The notes: generated from the letters alone by a model not told the origin. A DNA stretch of 64,000 nt from Alkalibacterium sp. (GCA_020832185.1 JAFIFE010000003.1:1-64000), one strand, 5' to 3'; shown: positions 1 through 9,049, counted from the stretch's first letter. Numbers and translations: made by a program.

Positions 1-2
1 AT

Positions 3-71
3 GCACACATTTTGAGTTTTACAGGCGATAGTTACCGTGTCAATCACGCGCTTTCTCTCCGCCACTTTTAA
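3..71 (+). mobile_element. C-terminal tail of an IS21-family IstB helper ATPase (partial)
   Basis: The frame opening at base 3 reads AHILSFTGDSYR... and stops at a TAA after 22 codons. The pattern HxLxFxGDSYR close to the C-terminus is typical of IstB/DnaC-like ATPases of IS21-family elements, which assist the IstA transposase. Only the tail is in the window; the rest lies upstream. The right end of the element is probably within the next ~40 bases, just before the coding frame of the neighbouring AT-rich ORF, but I could not recognise a terminal inverted repeat without the other end. Confidence 0.5.
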
Positions 72-106
72 TAACAATCAGGGCTGGCAAAGTTCTTAAC
101 TTTTCT

Positions 107-1849
107 TTGCATTCTTCTAAGATTTTATCTTGCAAAACACACATAGATTATCTTAAAAAAATTAATGCTAAAATCGGAAAGTTTTTAAGTATAAATAAAT
201 CTGTTATCATTTCAAAATATGATGACGCTAATTGTTCTGAAACTGAAGATTTTCTTGAAATTATTGATAGATATAAGCTATATGAAGAAATTCCCCATGC
301 TGAATTTAAAAGATTCCTAGATATGGATAATGTTCCGCTTTACATGGTACTGAAACACAAGAGGATTGTTGATCATTTTGATGATATTGTAAAAGGCAAA
401 CTAATGAGTGACTTCTATAACGCTGAAACGATAATTTCAAAGTTCTTAGGTGACAAAGGCTTGCACTTACCATCTTCATTAACAGAAGAAGATATACTAA
501 AGTTGTTAGATGAGTATATTGGGGCTGATTCAGAAAGAGTTAATATAAACGTTCTTAGAGAAATTGTTCATTTCCCAACAGGCGTAGGATTAAACATGAC
601 TGATAAAATAAAACTTCATGCTAAACGTAAAGAGAAAGAAGAGTCAGAAAAAATTTTTAGTCAAATCATTGGTATGCAATCTAGTGTTGGAATAAGATAT
701 GAAAAAGATTTAGATGAGCCAATAAGATTAGATGATACTGGTAATGTCAGAGAAGTATCAATTGTAGTTAATCGTGATTGGATTGAAGATAATAAAGATT
801 ATCCGACACTTTGGAATAATTTTATTCATTTATTTGGTATCGTTGATAATAACTTTCGATACACGGCAGTTTCAAAAAAAAATGAGGTAAGTGCTTTAGA
901 ATCATTGATGATACCGGAAGGAAATCATCTTTATAGGAAATCATCTACTTTTGCATTTAAAGAGATGGTTGTCGATGCACAAATATACAGTTATATACAA
1001 GTACTTAATATTCTTAATATAAAAATAGAAGATATGATTGAATGGTTCTTTAATAATTATTTAGCGATTGAATTTTCTATAAAGGATTTCATTATTAAAA
1101 TGCCATCTGACTCAACTTCCTATTTTGAAAAATGTAGAACAATTTTGCCAGAAATAGATAGACTATTTAAGCAGTATAATCTGTTGATAGAAGATGGTGA
1201 GATTGACCAAGAATTGATTCAAATTTCATCTTCAAGTGTAAAAGTAAAAGAAGTAAATTCTTTCGTATCTAACAAATATGTGTATCCTACAGGTGAATGG
1301 TACAAAACAGTTACTTATCTATTGTTTTCTGATCAGAGTGGCATTTTCTATTTACCAGATAAGGATAAAAAATATAAAAACTTTCTAGACTTAATAATAT
1401 ACGATAATGTAAAAAAAGATAATTTTAAGGAATTTCAAATTCAAAAAATGAAGTGCTTGTTCGATAGTGGTTTAGTTTTTGAGGATGAAAAAGGTATTAG
1501 GGTAGCAGACAATGAAACTGTTTACATTTTAAAAGAGTTATATTATGAGGATGTTTTAAACTACTTTCATTATGAACCTAGCGTAAGAAATGTAATAGAT
1601 TCAATGGTAGAGAAAGACATCTTAGTCATAGAGAATTCATTACTTACTAGAAATGAGCAAGATTATATTGATTTCTATTTGAATAAGTCAAAGTTTACCA
1701 ATGGTTATGATATTAGGAATCGATATTTACACGGAACAAATGCCAATGATAAAGAGCAGTACGAACACGATTATTATTCAATTCTAAAATTAATCATTAT
1801 TATAATTATAAAAATTAACGACGATTTGTGCCTTTCTGATGAATATTAG
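107..1849 (+). CDS. Hypothetical protein with C-terminal HEPN-like motif, probably 5'-truncated by the IS
   Basis: An open frame of about 580 codons, very AT-rich compared with the genes downstream. The first possible start is a TTG at 107 with no ribosome binding site, right after the IS21 tail, so the natural N-terminus was probably removed by the insertion. Most of the protein is unrecognised: charged, helical, no membrane segments, no signal peptide. Near the C-terminus (about residues 537-542) it has RNRYLH followed by G. This fits the R-x4-6-H motif of HEPN ribonuclease domains and the RNxxxHG ending seen in DUF4209-like proteins. After it comes a run of Ile (ILKLIIIIIIKIN). HEPN proteins are often toxins or phage-defence effectors, so a defence role is an inference. 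It stands alone, and no partner gene is visible. Confidence 0.5.
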   Translation: MHSSKILSCKTHIDYLKKINAKIGKFLSINKSVIISKYDDANCSETEDFLEIIDRYKLYEEIPHAEFKRFLDMDNVPLYMVLKHKRIVDHFDDIVKGKLMSDFYNAETIISKFLGDKGLHLPSSLTEEDILKLLDEYIGADSERVNINVLREIVHFPTGVGLNMTDKIKLHAKRKEKEESEKIFSQIIGMQSSVGIRYEKDLDEPIRLDDTGNVREVSIVVNRDWIEDNKDYPTLWNNFIHLFGIVDNNFRYTAVSKKNEVSALESLMIPEGNHLYRKSSTFAFKEMVVDAQIYSYIQVLNILNIKIEDMIEWFFNNYLAIEFSIKDFIIKMPSDSTSYFEKCRTILPEIDRLFKQYNLLIEDGEIDQELIQISSSSVKVKEVNSFVSNKYVYPTGEWYKTVTYLLFSDQSGIFYLPDKDKKYKNFLDLIIYDNVKKDNFKEFQIQKMKCLFDSGLVFEDEKGIRVADNETVYILKELYYEDVLNYFHYEPSVRNVIDSMVEKDILVIENSLLTRNEQDYIDFYLNKSKFTNGYDIRNRYLHGTNANDKEQYEHDYYSILKLIIIIIIKINDDLCLSDEY

Positions 1850-2394
1850 AGTTAATGGAGAAGATTAAGATGCTATAATAACAAGTGAGAAAATAATGAG
1901 TAAGTGACTAAATAAAAAACTTTATTAAGAAGTAATAAAGAGAACCGTAACTTAAATAAATAAGCTTTTTATTAAAAGTAAGCATTCTACCTTTGCTAAA
2001 AGTAAAAAAATCATCATCAAATTATTATAATATTGTCGATTATTGGGCTACAACGATAAAAAATTGATTATAGGATTAATAATGATCGGGATAGCATTTA
2101 ATCCAATAGGGTTTGCCTACTTATCGTAGAAAACAGACAATTAGGAAGCAGCAAAAACATCTTTAAATAAAGAAGAACGAGGAAAAGCAAATACAGAGAG
2201 GTTGCAACTGTTTACATCTCTTATAGTTAAAATTTTTACACTAGCAACAGATATCGTTCAGCTAATATCTCAAATGGTAAATTACTTTCTTAGAATTTTA
2301 CTGATCTATAAAAAACCTCATTAAGATATATCACGGAGAACCGTACCATAAGTAGAGAATATTTTTAGATAGTATTTACGTGATGATAAAATCA
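1850..2394. other. AT-rich intergenic stretch
   Basis: No intact gene. A 10-base word, GAGAACCGTA, occurs at about 1940 and again at about 2337, flanking a decayed frame described separately. The composition is as AT-rich as the upstream ORF, suggesting one foreign or decaying island. Confidence 0.5.
2040..2324 (+). pseudogene. Decayed small membrane-protein frame
   Basis: Read in the frame of base 2040, this stretch gives a protein-like sequence with a hydrophobic segment (KLIIGLIMIGIAFNPIGFAYL). Two in-frame TAG stops follow (2127 and 2142), then a charged stretch (KTSLNKEERGKANTERL) and a second hydrophobic helix up to a TAA at 2322. The coherent amphipathic/hydrophobic pattern across two stops suggests a broken gene rather than random sequence. 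I do not recognise the family, and chance cannot be excluded. Confidence 0.3.
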
Positions 2395-2439
2395 AGAAAA
2401 AAAGGTAAGCATATCAGCAACAGCCAACATGCTTACCTT
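2393..2439 (-). terminator. Rho-independent terminator of the VOC gene
   Basis: On the minus strand AAGGTAAGCAT and ATGCTTACCTT form an 11-bp stem, followed by a run of T. It lies just past the stop codon of the minus-strand VOC gene. Confidence 0.75.
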
Positions 2440-2454
2440 CAATCTATTTAAAAA

Positions 2455-2835
2455 TTATTTTCTGCGTTTGACTTCAATACGGTAGCCGTCAGGGTCAGTC
2501 ACGAAGAAGTAGCTAGGTGTGCCGCCTGAAAGGCCTTTTAGCTCACCTGTTGTGTAAGCAGAGGCTTTACATATGTCGTGCATTTTTTCTAAGTCATCGA
2601 CTTTTACACCCAAATGACTGAAGCCATCTCCTACAGTATAGGGATCAGCATCATAATTGTAAGTGAGTTCGATTTGTACAGAAGAACCCGGGGAATTCAG
2701 ATAAATTAAATCAAATTTATTCTCAGGGAATTTTCTGTGGCTGGCCACTTCAAAATCGAATAGATTAGTATAGAAGTCTAAAGTCGCATCAATATCTCTG
2801 ACACGCAGGCAAATTTCAACAAGTTCTTGGTTCAT
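2455..2835 (-). CDS. VOC-family protein, lactoylglutathione lyase (glyoxalase I)-like
   Basis: A 126-residue single-domain protein of the vicinal oxygen chelate superfamily. It shows the two beta-alpha-beta-beta-beta halves: 'LVEICLRVRDIDATLDFYTN' in the first, and 'GDGFSHLGVKVDDLEKM' with 'FFVTDPDGYRIEV' in the second. The metal ligand pattern (E in VEI, E in QIELTY, H in SHLG, E in RIEV) fits glyoxalase I, which isomerises the hemithioacetal of methylglyoxal. The start at 2835 is chosen because GGAGG lies 9 bases upstream; the longer frame would overlap that ribosome binding site. It is monocistronic with its own terminator. A glyoxalase II gene lies at about 15.3 kb, which supports a methylglyoxal role, but VOC substrates vary. 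Confidence 0.75.
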   Translation of the reverse strand: MNQELVEICLRVRDIDATLDFYTNLFDFEVASHRKFPENKFDLIYLNSPGSSVQIELTYNYDADPYTVGDGFSHLGVKVDDLEKMHDICKASAYTTGELKGLSGGTPSYFFVTDPDGYRIEVKRRK

Positions 2836-2974
2836 AGTATCATCCTCCAATAGTTTCTTATCTTTATTCTAGCATGAATAGGAGATATACGCAGTTGATT
2901 ACCCTAATTGATGACTTCGACAGTTTCACATTCTTCTGTTTCTAGAAAGTAAGCTGCGCATTCATTGCTTTTAT

Positions 2975-3031
2975 ACAAAAAAATCAGTGATGAATGCTGA
3001 GGGGTTTACCCTTTCAGATCATCACTGATTT
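2975..3031 (-). terminator. Terminator after the prenyltransferase operon
   Basis: AAATCAGTGATG and CATCACTGATTT form a 12-bp stem around a ~26-base loop. On the minus strand T residues follow. It ends the hepT-ubiA type operon. Confidence 0.7.
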
Positions 3032-3064
3032 GTTTATATTTCTCCTGTACTCAGAGAGGGCTGA

Positions 3065-3973
3065 TCAAATGTTCAGCCAAGCGCCTATGAGGAACGTAAT
3101 AATGAGTGGAACGGGAATGACAGCTGAGTTGATAATGGTCGTCATAAACGTTGTCTTTTTGTCCTGTTCCTTCATGAAGATGCCAATATTTTTTAAAACG
3201 TATGGGAAAGTTAACAAGGACAAAGCAACTAACCTAGGGAAGGTCCCGAAAATGACCGATAGAATAATCGCGATGTAAGCCGCATAATAAAAATATTTGA
3301 AGACCACGAGTGCTTTGTCTACGCCGATATGGTAAGGAAGCGTAAACCGGTTATCTTCAATGTCTTCTTCCAAGTCACAAATGTTATTGGCGAGTAAAAT
3401 GGCCATGACTGTAATCGATGTGGGAACAGACGCTACGATGAACTGACCAACGGTGATCAGATCGAATTGAACGACGTCAAAGGCGTTGACATAAACCATG
3501 GCTGTAAAGATACAAAAACCCATGGACAGCCCAACAAAGAATTCACCGGACGGTGTACTTGAGATGGGAATAGGTCCAAATGTATAGAGTATGCCGATCA
3601 GCATCCCCCCGAAACCGATAAAAAACAGAATAGGAGAGGTTTGGAGCGCTAAGTATAACCCAACGACTAGAGCGACCGCACCAGAAATGATATAGGCTAA
3701 GCGAACAGTTTTAAGGGGAATATTCTCTTTACCCACCACCATTTCCTGGGTGTAGTCCGCATTTTTTTTATCTGCAATGTAATAATCCAAGTAGTTATCG
3801 CGAATATTGACAGCCAGGTGAAAGAGGACGACCGTGAGTAAGCCTAAGAGTGTAAAGCCCAGACGGAAGCTGTCGTAATTATACCAGGCATACAAGATAC
3901 CAATAATAGCAGGAAAGAGGCTGGTCGTAGTGGTTTCGACTTGAGCAAGTAAAATATATTGTTTGAATGTCAT
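3065..3973 (-). CDS. UbiA-family prenyltransferase (DHNA polyprenyltransferase, MenA/DmkA-like)
   Basis: A 302-residue polytopic membrane protein with about eight to nine hydrophobic helices. UbiA enzymes attach a polyprenyl chain to an aromatic ring in the membrane. The two Asp-rich motifs that bind prenyl diphosphate through Mg2+ are visible as NIRDNYLDYYID-like residues near position 57 (NxxxDxxxD) and the second one as ANNICDLEEDIEDNR near residue 190. AAAGGAGATC precedes the ATG. It lies 13 bases after a polyprenyl diphosphate synthase gene, so the pair very probably makes (demethyl)menaquinone: the partner builds the chain and this enzyme couples it to 1,4-dihydroxy-2-naphthoate. The other men genes are not in the window. 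In several Lactobacillales and Listeria such a pair (dmkA/dmkB) serves extracellular electron transfer or respiration on supplied precursors; that use here is an inference. Confidence 0.85.
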   Translation of the reverse strand: MTFKQYILLAQVETTTTSLFPAIIGILYAWYNYDSFRLGFTLLGLLTVVLFHLAVNIRDNYLDYYIADKKNADYTQEMVVGKENIPLKTVRLAYIISGAVALVVGLYLALQTSPILFFIGFGGMLIGILYTFGPIPISSTPSGEFFVGLSMGFCIFTAMVYVNAFDVVQFDLITVGQFIVASVPTSITVMAILLANNICDLEEDIEDNRFTLPYHIGVDKALVVFKYFYYAAYIAIILSVIFGTFPRLVALSLLTFPYVLKNIGIFMKEQDKKTTFMTTIINSAVIPVPLIITFLIGAWLNI

Positions 3974-3986
3974 GATGATCTCCTTT

Positions 3987-4976
3987 TTAATAGTGTCTTG
4001 TGAGTAGTGTTTTAGTCAACGAATACAAGGCATCTTTTTCAGGATGGCTTGGAAGTGTGTCAATGGATGCTAAAGCTTTATCACTGTAACTCTTTGCAAT
4101 TTCGCGTGCGCGTTCGATGCAGTTAGTCTCGTGCAGTAAAGAAACGAGAGCAGCCAGATCGCTTTCTGATAACTGTTCCCCCTTTTTTAACAGAGGAAGA
4201 AAGGCCTCTTTATGTGTTTCCAAGCCTAAAATGATCGGAAGGGTATAAATCCCTTGTTTCACATCGTTTAAAACGGGTTTTGACAGGCTTTCAGGTGTTT
4301 GTGTGTAATCCAGGATATCATCCAGCATTTGAAAAGCAATCCCGATATTTTGCCCAATCGACCGGCTTTGCCCAATAATCTCAGGGTCACATTGTCCAAA
4401 GTAGGCCCCTTCGTAACAACTTAATTCAAACAGCTGGGCGGTCTTACCCTTAATGCTTTTCAAATAGTCCTCATAGGTGATATCTGTATTGTAAACGTTG
4501 GTCATTTGATTTATTTCGCCCAATAATACGCGCTTCATCGATTGAGTATTTAACTGGATAATGTCAACGGAGTCCGTCGCATCAGCCAATAGTTCAAAAT
4601 ACACTGAGATCAGCAAATCGCCTGTATAAACTGCCACATCTTTTCCGTGTTTAGACTGGACTGTTTCACTCCCTCGACGCATGGCTGACTCATCGATGAT
4701 GTCGTCATGAATGAGAGTGGCGAGATGAAGCACCTCAGTAGATGCAGCGGCAGAGGTGATTCGTTTATGTGCATCCTGAGTCGCGTTGCCTAAGCGTGAA
4801 AAAAGCAGAAAATAGGCAGGTCTAAGTAATTTTCCTTGGCTCTCTATAAGATCAATAACTGTTTGCTCAATTTCTTTATTTTCAATAGTCGTTTTTTCTA
4901 TAATGAGTTCAAGGCACTCCAGTAAAGAGGCCTGGACGTTAGGGAAGTCGTTCCACATTGGATGAGTTTTAACCAT
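3987..4976 (-). CDS. Polyprenyl diphosphate synthase (heptaprenyl synthase component II-like, DmkB)
   Basis: A 329-residue trans-isoprenyl diphosphate synthase. The first Asp-rich motif is LIHDDIIDESAMRRG (about residues 88-102). The second is FQMLDDILDYTQ (about 215-226), and KGKTAQLFE lies between them. It elongates farnesyl or geranyl diphosphate with isopentenyl diphosphate to give the quinone side chain. GGAGAG sits before the ATG at 4976. The UbiA gene follows 13 bases after the stop, so the two are co-transcribed. Long-chain enzymes of this family often need a small component I subunit (HepS); none is visible here. Product length cannot be read from the sequence. Confidence 0.85.
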   Translation of the reverse strand: MVKTHPMWNDFPNVQASLLECLELIIEKTTIENKEIEQTVIDLIESQGKLLRPAYFLLFSRLGNATQDAHKRITSAAASTEVLHLATLIHDDIIDESAMRRGSETVQSKHGKDVAVYTGDLLISVYFELLADATDSVDIIQLNTQSMKRVLLGEINQMTNVYNTDITYEDYLKSIKGKTAQLFELSCYEGAYFGQCDPEIIGQSRSIGQNIGIAFQMLDDILDYTQTPESLSKPVLNDVKQGIYTLPIILGLETHKEAFLPLLKKGEQLSESDLAALVSLLHETNCIERAREIAKSYSDKALASIDTLPSHPEKDALYSLTKTLLTRHY

Positions 4977-5555
4977 ACCGCTCTCCTTTATTAACCGCTG
5001 ATACAGTGGTTTTTATTGGTCGTTTCTTATGCATATATACTGTCGTATTAATTAGTATATACGAAAAATCGTTAACACGTGTATAAAAAAGATTCAGAAA
5101 ACTTATTGAAGTCAGATTGAAAAGAGAAATCATATGATTTAGTTTCCGTTTTTTTCCAGACAACTCTGTCATAATGGATAGCGAAACTACATATTCTGAT
5201 TCAGATTATGATAAAGGAAAAGCACTTAGTGTGTAAAAATAATATTTATATTTAGTTAGATAGTCATTCTGATATATGACTATTAAAAGATTTGACTTTT
5301 AAATAAATTATCATCTTGGAATGATCCCGATATCCTTATTAAAAACAATTTACCAATGTGTTTTTCAAACAATAGTCTAGAAGGGTGTTAGTAGCCCAGT
5401 ATATTAAAGTGAGTTATATGTTGTCTAATTATATAGTATAAGTGAGAACATTAAATTTTTCGGAATGACTATGGCTGTGAATGGTATAATTGGTCAGAGA
5501 ACTATTTATTTTAAAATTAAAGTCGATTTTCATTTCTATAAGATGAGGTGATGTA
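4977..5555. other. Intergenic region between divergent genes
   Basis: About 580 AT-rich bases separate the quinone side-chain operon (minus) from the metallophosphoesterase gene (plus). It must hold both promoters. A short inverted repeat, ATAGTCAT/ATGACTAT, is seen at 5260-5283. I see no convincing gene; the small open frames lack ribosome binding sites. Confidence 0.6.
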
Positions 5556-7274
5556 ATGAAAACTATAAATAATAAAGATTCTATGATTGTCACTGAAAAA
5601 TTTGTACCTCTTAAATCACCAGAAACTGAGAAAGAACTACCCTCTGAACTAGTCATTCTTTTTGACCTTTATCCAGAAAATAAACGACGACCTGTTAACA
5701 AAACAATGTTTAGAAATGATTACTTCAAGTTGACTTACAATACTAAGACAAATGAATTAGATATTTTGTCCAGAGGAGACATCGTCTATTCAGCTATTCC
5801 TTATGATACAGCTAGGAATTATATTCAACATGCAGCTATACAATACTTACTCCATCCAAAAGAGACACGTGAGTATATTAAAATGCATAAAAAAAATCTC
5901 GAAAAATATATTAAACTCAGTATTTTTCAAGTTACTAATAAGCGGGTTAATAAAAATTCTATTAAAGTTAGACAAGCTTACCAGGCAATCTTTCAAAATC
6001 CGTTATTTGAAATTCAAATTTTGGGACGACTTTTGCAGCATGATGAAACTGGACCAATATCTGCAAATATTGCTGGGAAATTTTTATTTAGTGAGAATGA
6101 AAACACTGGAATATCGGAGTACACATACGAATATCTAAAATTTATTGTCCAACTCACTAGATCTTTACCCATAACAACCGATGGGAAACAAGTTGAAATA
6201 TTAGAATCATATCTCTTAAAGAGTTCTTTTTCAAAAAATAGAAATAAGGGTAATTTTTTAACATATGAGTCAGATATCAATCCCGGATTAAGTTTAATGC
6301 CTCCACAATTGAAAACGAGCTTAGAAAAAGCACTCAATATTGAAAAACAGTCATTAACATTAAGAAATAAACCAATTTTAAAATCAGAATTCAGCAAAGA
6401 AATTAAAAAAGTTAGAGAAAATTATATCCCTCATAGTGTTCATCCTACTAAGACAGAAAAATATTTTGAAAATGTTCTATCCATAGAAAATACAAATTTA
6501 TTGAATGTTGTTTCCGATATTCACTCTATTGATGGGAAGTTTCCATTCGTTAATAAAAATTTCAATATTTTAGCAGGTGATATCTCGGATTCTCAAGTAT
6601 CAAATAAAGATATTGAAGGAGTCTATGTAATTGGAAATCATGAAGTACTAGATGTATTGCCGGCTAATAGTAAAGAATCGCACGATAATAAATTTAAACC
6701 TTTTCTGAGAAGCAAATGGTTTAAAAAGTTCATAGCAAGTCCTGATGATTCGTGGTACATGTTACCAATAGGGGATCACAGATTTTACGAGGTAGTGAAA
6801 GATGAACTTGAAAAACGATTCCCACGGATAAACGTACTACATAATAACCAGATAGTTTATAATGGAATCCGATACATTGGGCTCACGATACCTGTAGCTT
6901 TAGTTAAGAGGAAAAATAAACAACAAAAATACATTCTCGAATCCCTGAATAAGCTACTTGAAAATGATTATGAGACTCCAACAATAATTGTTTCACATGC
7001 CGCATTATTTAATGAGTTGAGCATGCTTTCCACAAAGAGTAAGGCGTATAATAAGAAATACAATTGTGCAGAACCAAAAATCGAAAAAATATTCAAGGAT
7101 TATAATATAATTGGAGCTATACATGGTCATCATCACATACCAGCATCGCATGGACGAAGTAAAATAGTGCAATTTGCAGACAAAGAGCTCTTTGTAGTGT
7201 GTTCCATTTATTCTAAAATGAATACAGGATTTGAGTTAATGGATATTATAAATCCAGAACAAATAAAATATTAA
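5556..7274 (+). CDS. Metallophosphoesterase with a large unknown N-terminal region
   Basis: A 572-residue protein. The C-terminal part carries calcineurin-like phosphoesterase motifs in order: SDIHS (about residue 319), AGDISD (about 339), IGNHE (about 357), SHAAL (about 478) and GHHHIPASHG (about 522). These are the metal-binding D-x-H, G-D-x-x-D, G-N-H-E and G-H-x-H signatures of an Mn/Fe dinuclear phosphatase or nuclease. The first ~300 residues are charged and Lys-rich and match nothing I know. The start has GATGAGGTG upstream. The gene is monocistronic and clearly richer in A+T than the flanking genes, which hints at horizontal acquisition. Such standalone phosphoesterases with extra domains are sometimes defence genes, but nothing here proves that. 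Confidence 0.7.
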   Translation: MKTINNKDSMIVTEKFVPLKSPETEKELPSELVILFDLYPENKRRPVNKTMFRNDYFKLTYNTKTNELDILSRGDIVYSAIPYDTARNYIQHAAIQYLLHPKETREYIKMHKKNLEKYIKLSIFQVTNKRVNKNSIKVRQAYQAIFQNPLFEIQILGRLLQHDETGPISANIAGKFLFSENENTGISEYTYEYLKFIVQLTRSLPITTDGKQVEILESYLLKSSFSKNRNKGNFLTYESDINPGLSLMPPQLKTSLEKALNIEKQSLTLRNKPILKSEFSKEIKKVRENYIPHSVHPTKTEKYFENVLSIENTNLLNVVSDIHSIDGKFPFVNKNFNILAGDISDSQVSNKDIEGVYVIGNHEVLDVLPANSKESHDNKFKPFLRSKWFKKFIASPDDSWYMLPIGDHRFYEVVKDELEKRFPRINVLHNNQIVYNGIRYIGLTIPVALVKRKNKQQKYILESLNKLLENDYETPTIIVSHAALFNELSMLSTKSKAYNKKYNCAEPKIEKIFKDYNIIGAIHGHHHIPASHGRSKIVQFADKELFVVCSIYSKMNTGFELMDIINPEQIKY

Positions 7275-7594
7275 ATAAGATACTTTAAAAATATAATTGT
7301 CAACCAGGCTAACACATAAAACCGGAAGTAATAGTATAAGAAAAATAAGCTAAGTAAGGAATCTTTTCTTTCAAATTTGTTGAATGACGTTACGTTTTAT
7401 ATGAGTAGTAAGGGTTAAGCTTCTGTTACACTAGAGTATGAGAGACGACAGAATTTAACAGTGACATAAGCGTTTATTTAATCGAATCAGAATGGTAGAC
7501 GCAACAACAGAATCTCGTTTATTTGATTAAATAGCCGACCACTCGAAGTTTATCCTAAATAATCACCAAAGACAAAAGAAAGCAGGAGAATATA
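7275..7594. other. Intergenic region / 5' UTR of the DEAD-box helicase gene
   Basis: About 320 bases without a gene. An inverted repeat, ATTTAATC (about 7474) and GATTAAAT (about 7526), could fold in a long untranslated leader, which is common for cold-responsive DEAD-box helicase genes. A good SD (AGCAGGAG, 7581-7588) closes it. Confidence 0.45.
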
Positions 7595-9049
7595 ATTAAG
7601 AAATCATTTGAAACATTTGGGATCAGTCCCGAAATTAATAAAGCATTAACGAGTTTGCGTTATTTCAACCCGACAGCGGTACAGGAAGCAGTCATTCCAA
7701 TGGCTCTGGAGAAACAGGACATTATCGTCGAATCGCAGACGGGGAGCGGGAAGACCGTTGCTTTTGGGATTCCGTTATGTGAACAGGCAGAATGGGAAGA
7801 AAACAAACCCCAAGCTCTGATAATGGTTCCGACTCGTGAGCTGGCCTTACAGGTCAAAGACGACCTCATGAATATCGGCCGGCTGAAACGCATAAAGGTG
7901 ACGGCGGTATTTGGGAAATCCTCCTTTAAAACACAGAAATCTGAACTGAAACAGAAAAGTCATATTGTGGTCGGAACTCCAGGTAGACTGCTGGAGCATT
8001 TGAAAGAAGGCACCTTAGTTGTCGATAAAGTCAGCAGTCTGGTGTTGGACGAAGCGGATGAAATGCTCAATATGGGCTTCATCGAACAAGTGGAAGACAT
8101 TATTGCTTACTTGCCGAAAGAACGTCAGACCATGCTGTTTTCTGCCACTATGTCACCAGAAATTGATCGGTTAGCCAGTTTTTACATGAGTCCTGACCGT
8201 GCCTCTATCCGAATGGAACAATCAGAGGAGAACACGCCTAAGATTCTACACTCGTATATCGACGTGGAAGAAACAGATAAGGACAAACGCCTGTTGGATT
8301 TATTGACCATAGAGAATCCGGATGCCTGTATCATCTTTTGTAATACCAAAGATGCAGTGGACACGGTTGTCAGTCATTTATTAAAAGCCGGTCTACCGGT
8401 CGACAAATTGCACGGTGGGATGGATCAGGATGACCGCTTGGATGTGATGGATGAATTCCGTTCTGGAACACTTCGTTATCTGGTGGCGACTGATGTGGCT
8501 GCTCGCGGAATCGACATCGACAATGTGACACACGTCATCAATTACGATGTGCCTTTTGAGAATGAGAGCTACACGCACCGTACAGGACGAACTGGTCGAG
8601 CCGGAAAAACGGGACTCGCGCTGACGATGGTCAGTGATAAAGACCAAAGACGCTGGCAGGAGGTTCGTGACTATGCTTTTGATGACAGCCAGGACGTGAC
8701 GGAAGTGTTTGCGCCTAACGAACGCTTGGTTACCCGTTCAAAGGCCGCGTTTGAAAAGAAGATAAACGCACGTGTTAAACCGAAAATCGCCCGTAATAAA
8801 GAGTTGAACAAGGACATCACTAAGATTTACTTCAATGGGGGCAAAAAGAAAAAACTGCGTGCAGTGGATTTTGTCGGGACGTTAACGAGTATCAGGGATG
8901 TGTCAGCTGAAGATATCGGCATCATCACCATCCAGGAAAATGTTACCTATATTGAAATCATGAACGGCAAAGGCCCTTATGTTATATCTGAAATGCAGGA
9001 CCGTACGGTTAAAGGGAAAACGCTGAAAGTCCATAAAGCACGCAAGTAA
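7595..9049 (+). CDS. dbpA: DEAD-box ATP-dependent RNA helicase DbpA/YxiN-like, ATT start
   Basis: About 484 residues. Helicase motifs in order: Q-motif region (YFNPTAVQ), motif I SQTGSGKT, Ia PTRELALQ, Ib TPGR, II LDEADEML, III FSATM, IV IIFCNT, V TDVAARGID and VI HRTGRTGRAG. The C-terminal ~75 residues (KIYFNGGKKKKLRAVDFVGT onward) match the DbpA RNA-binding domain, which recognises hairpin 92 of 23S rRNA, so a role in 50S ribosome assembly is expected. The conserved N-terminus (KKSFETFGISPEINKAL) lies upstream of any ATG, GTG or TTG in this frame. The frame is closed by a TAA at 7556, and the SD AGCAGGAG points to ATT at 7595 with 7-base spacing, as in infC. A TTG at 7655 would remove the Q-motif N-terminus and has no SD. 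The gene is monocistronic. Confidence 0.88.
   Translation: MKKSFETFGISPEINKALTSLRYFNPTAVQEAVIPMALEKQDIIVESQTGSGKTVAFGIPLCEQAEWEENKPQALIMVPTRELALQVKDDLMNIGRLKRIKVTAVFGKSSFKTQKSELKQKSHIVVGTPGRLLEHLKEGTLVVDKVSSLVLDEADEMLNMGFIEQVEDIIAYLPKERQTMLFSATMSPEIDRLASFYMSPDRASIRMEQSEENTPKILHSYIDVEETDKDKRLLDLLTIENPDACIIFCNTKDAVDTVVSHLLKAGLPVDKLHGGMDQDDRLDVMDEFRSGTLRYLVATDVAARGIDIDNVTHVINYDVPFENESYTHRTGRTGRAGKTGLALTMVSDKDQRRWQEVRDYAFDDSQDVTEVFAPNERLVTRSKAAFEKKINARVKPKIARNKELNKDITKIYFNGGKKKKLRAVDFVGTLTSIRDVSAEDIGIITIQENVTYIEIMNGKGPYVISEMQDRTVKGKTLKVHKARK

Noticed and set aside
2994-3278. 94-codon plus-strand ORF
   Set aside because: It overlaps the terminator and the 3' end of the UbiA gene on the other strand and lacks an SD.
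4969-5172. 67-codon minus-strand ORF before the polyprenyl synthase gene
   Set aside because: Lies in the promoter region, has no SD and no recognisable protein pattern.
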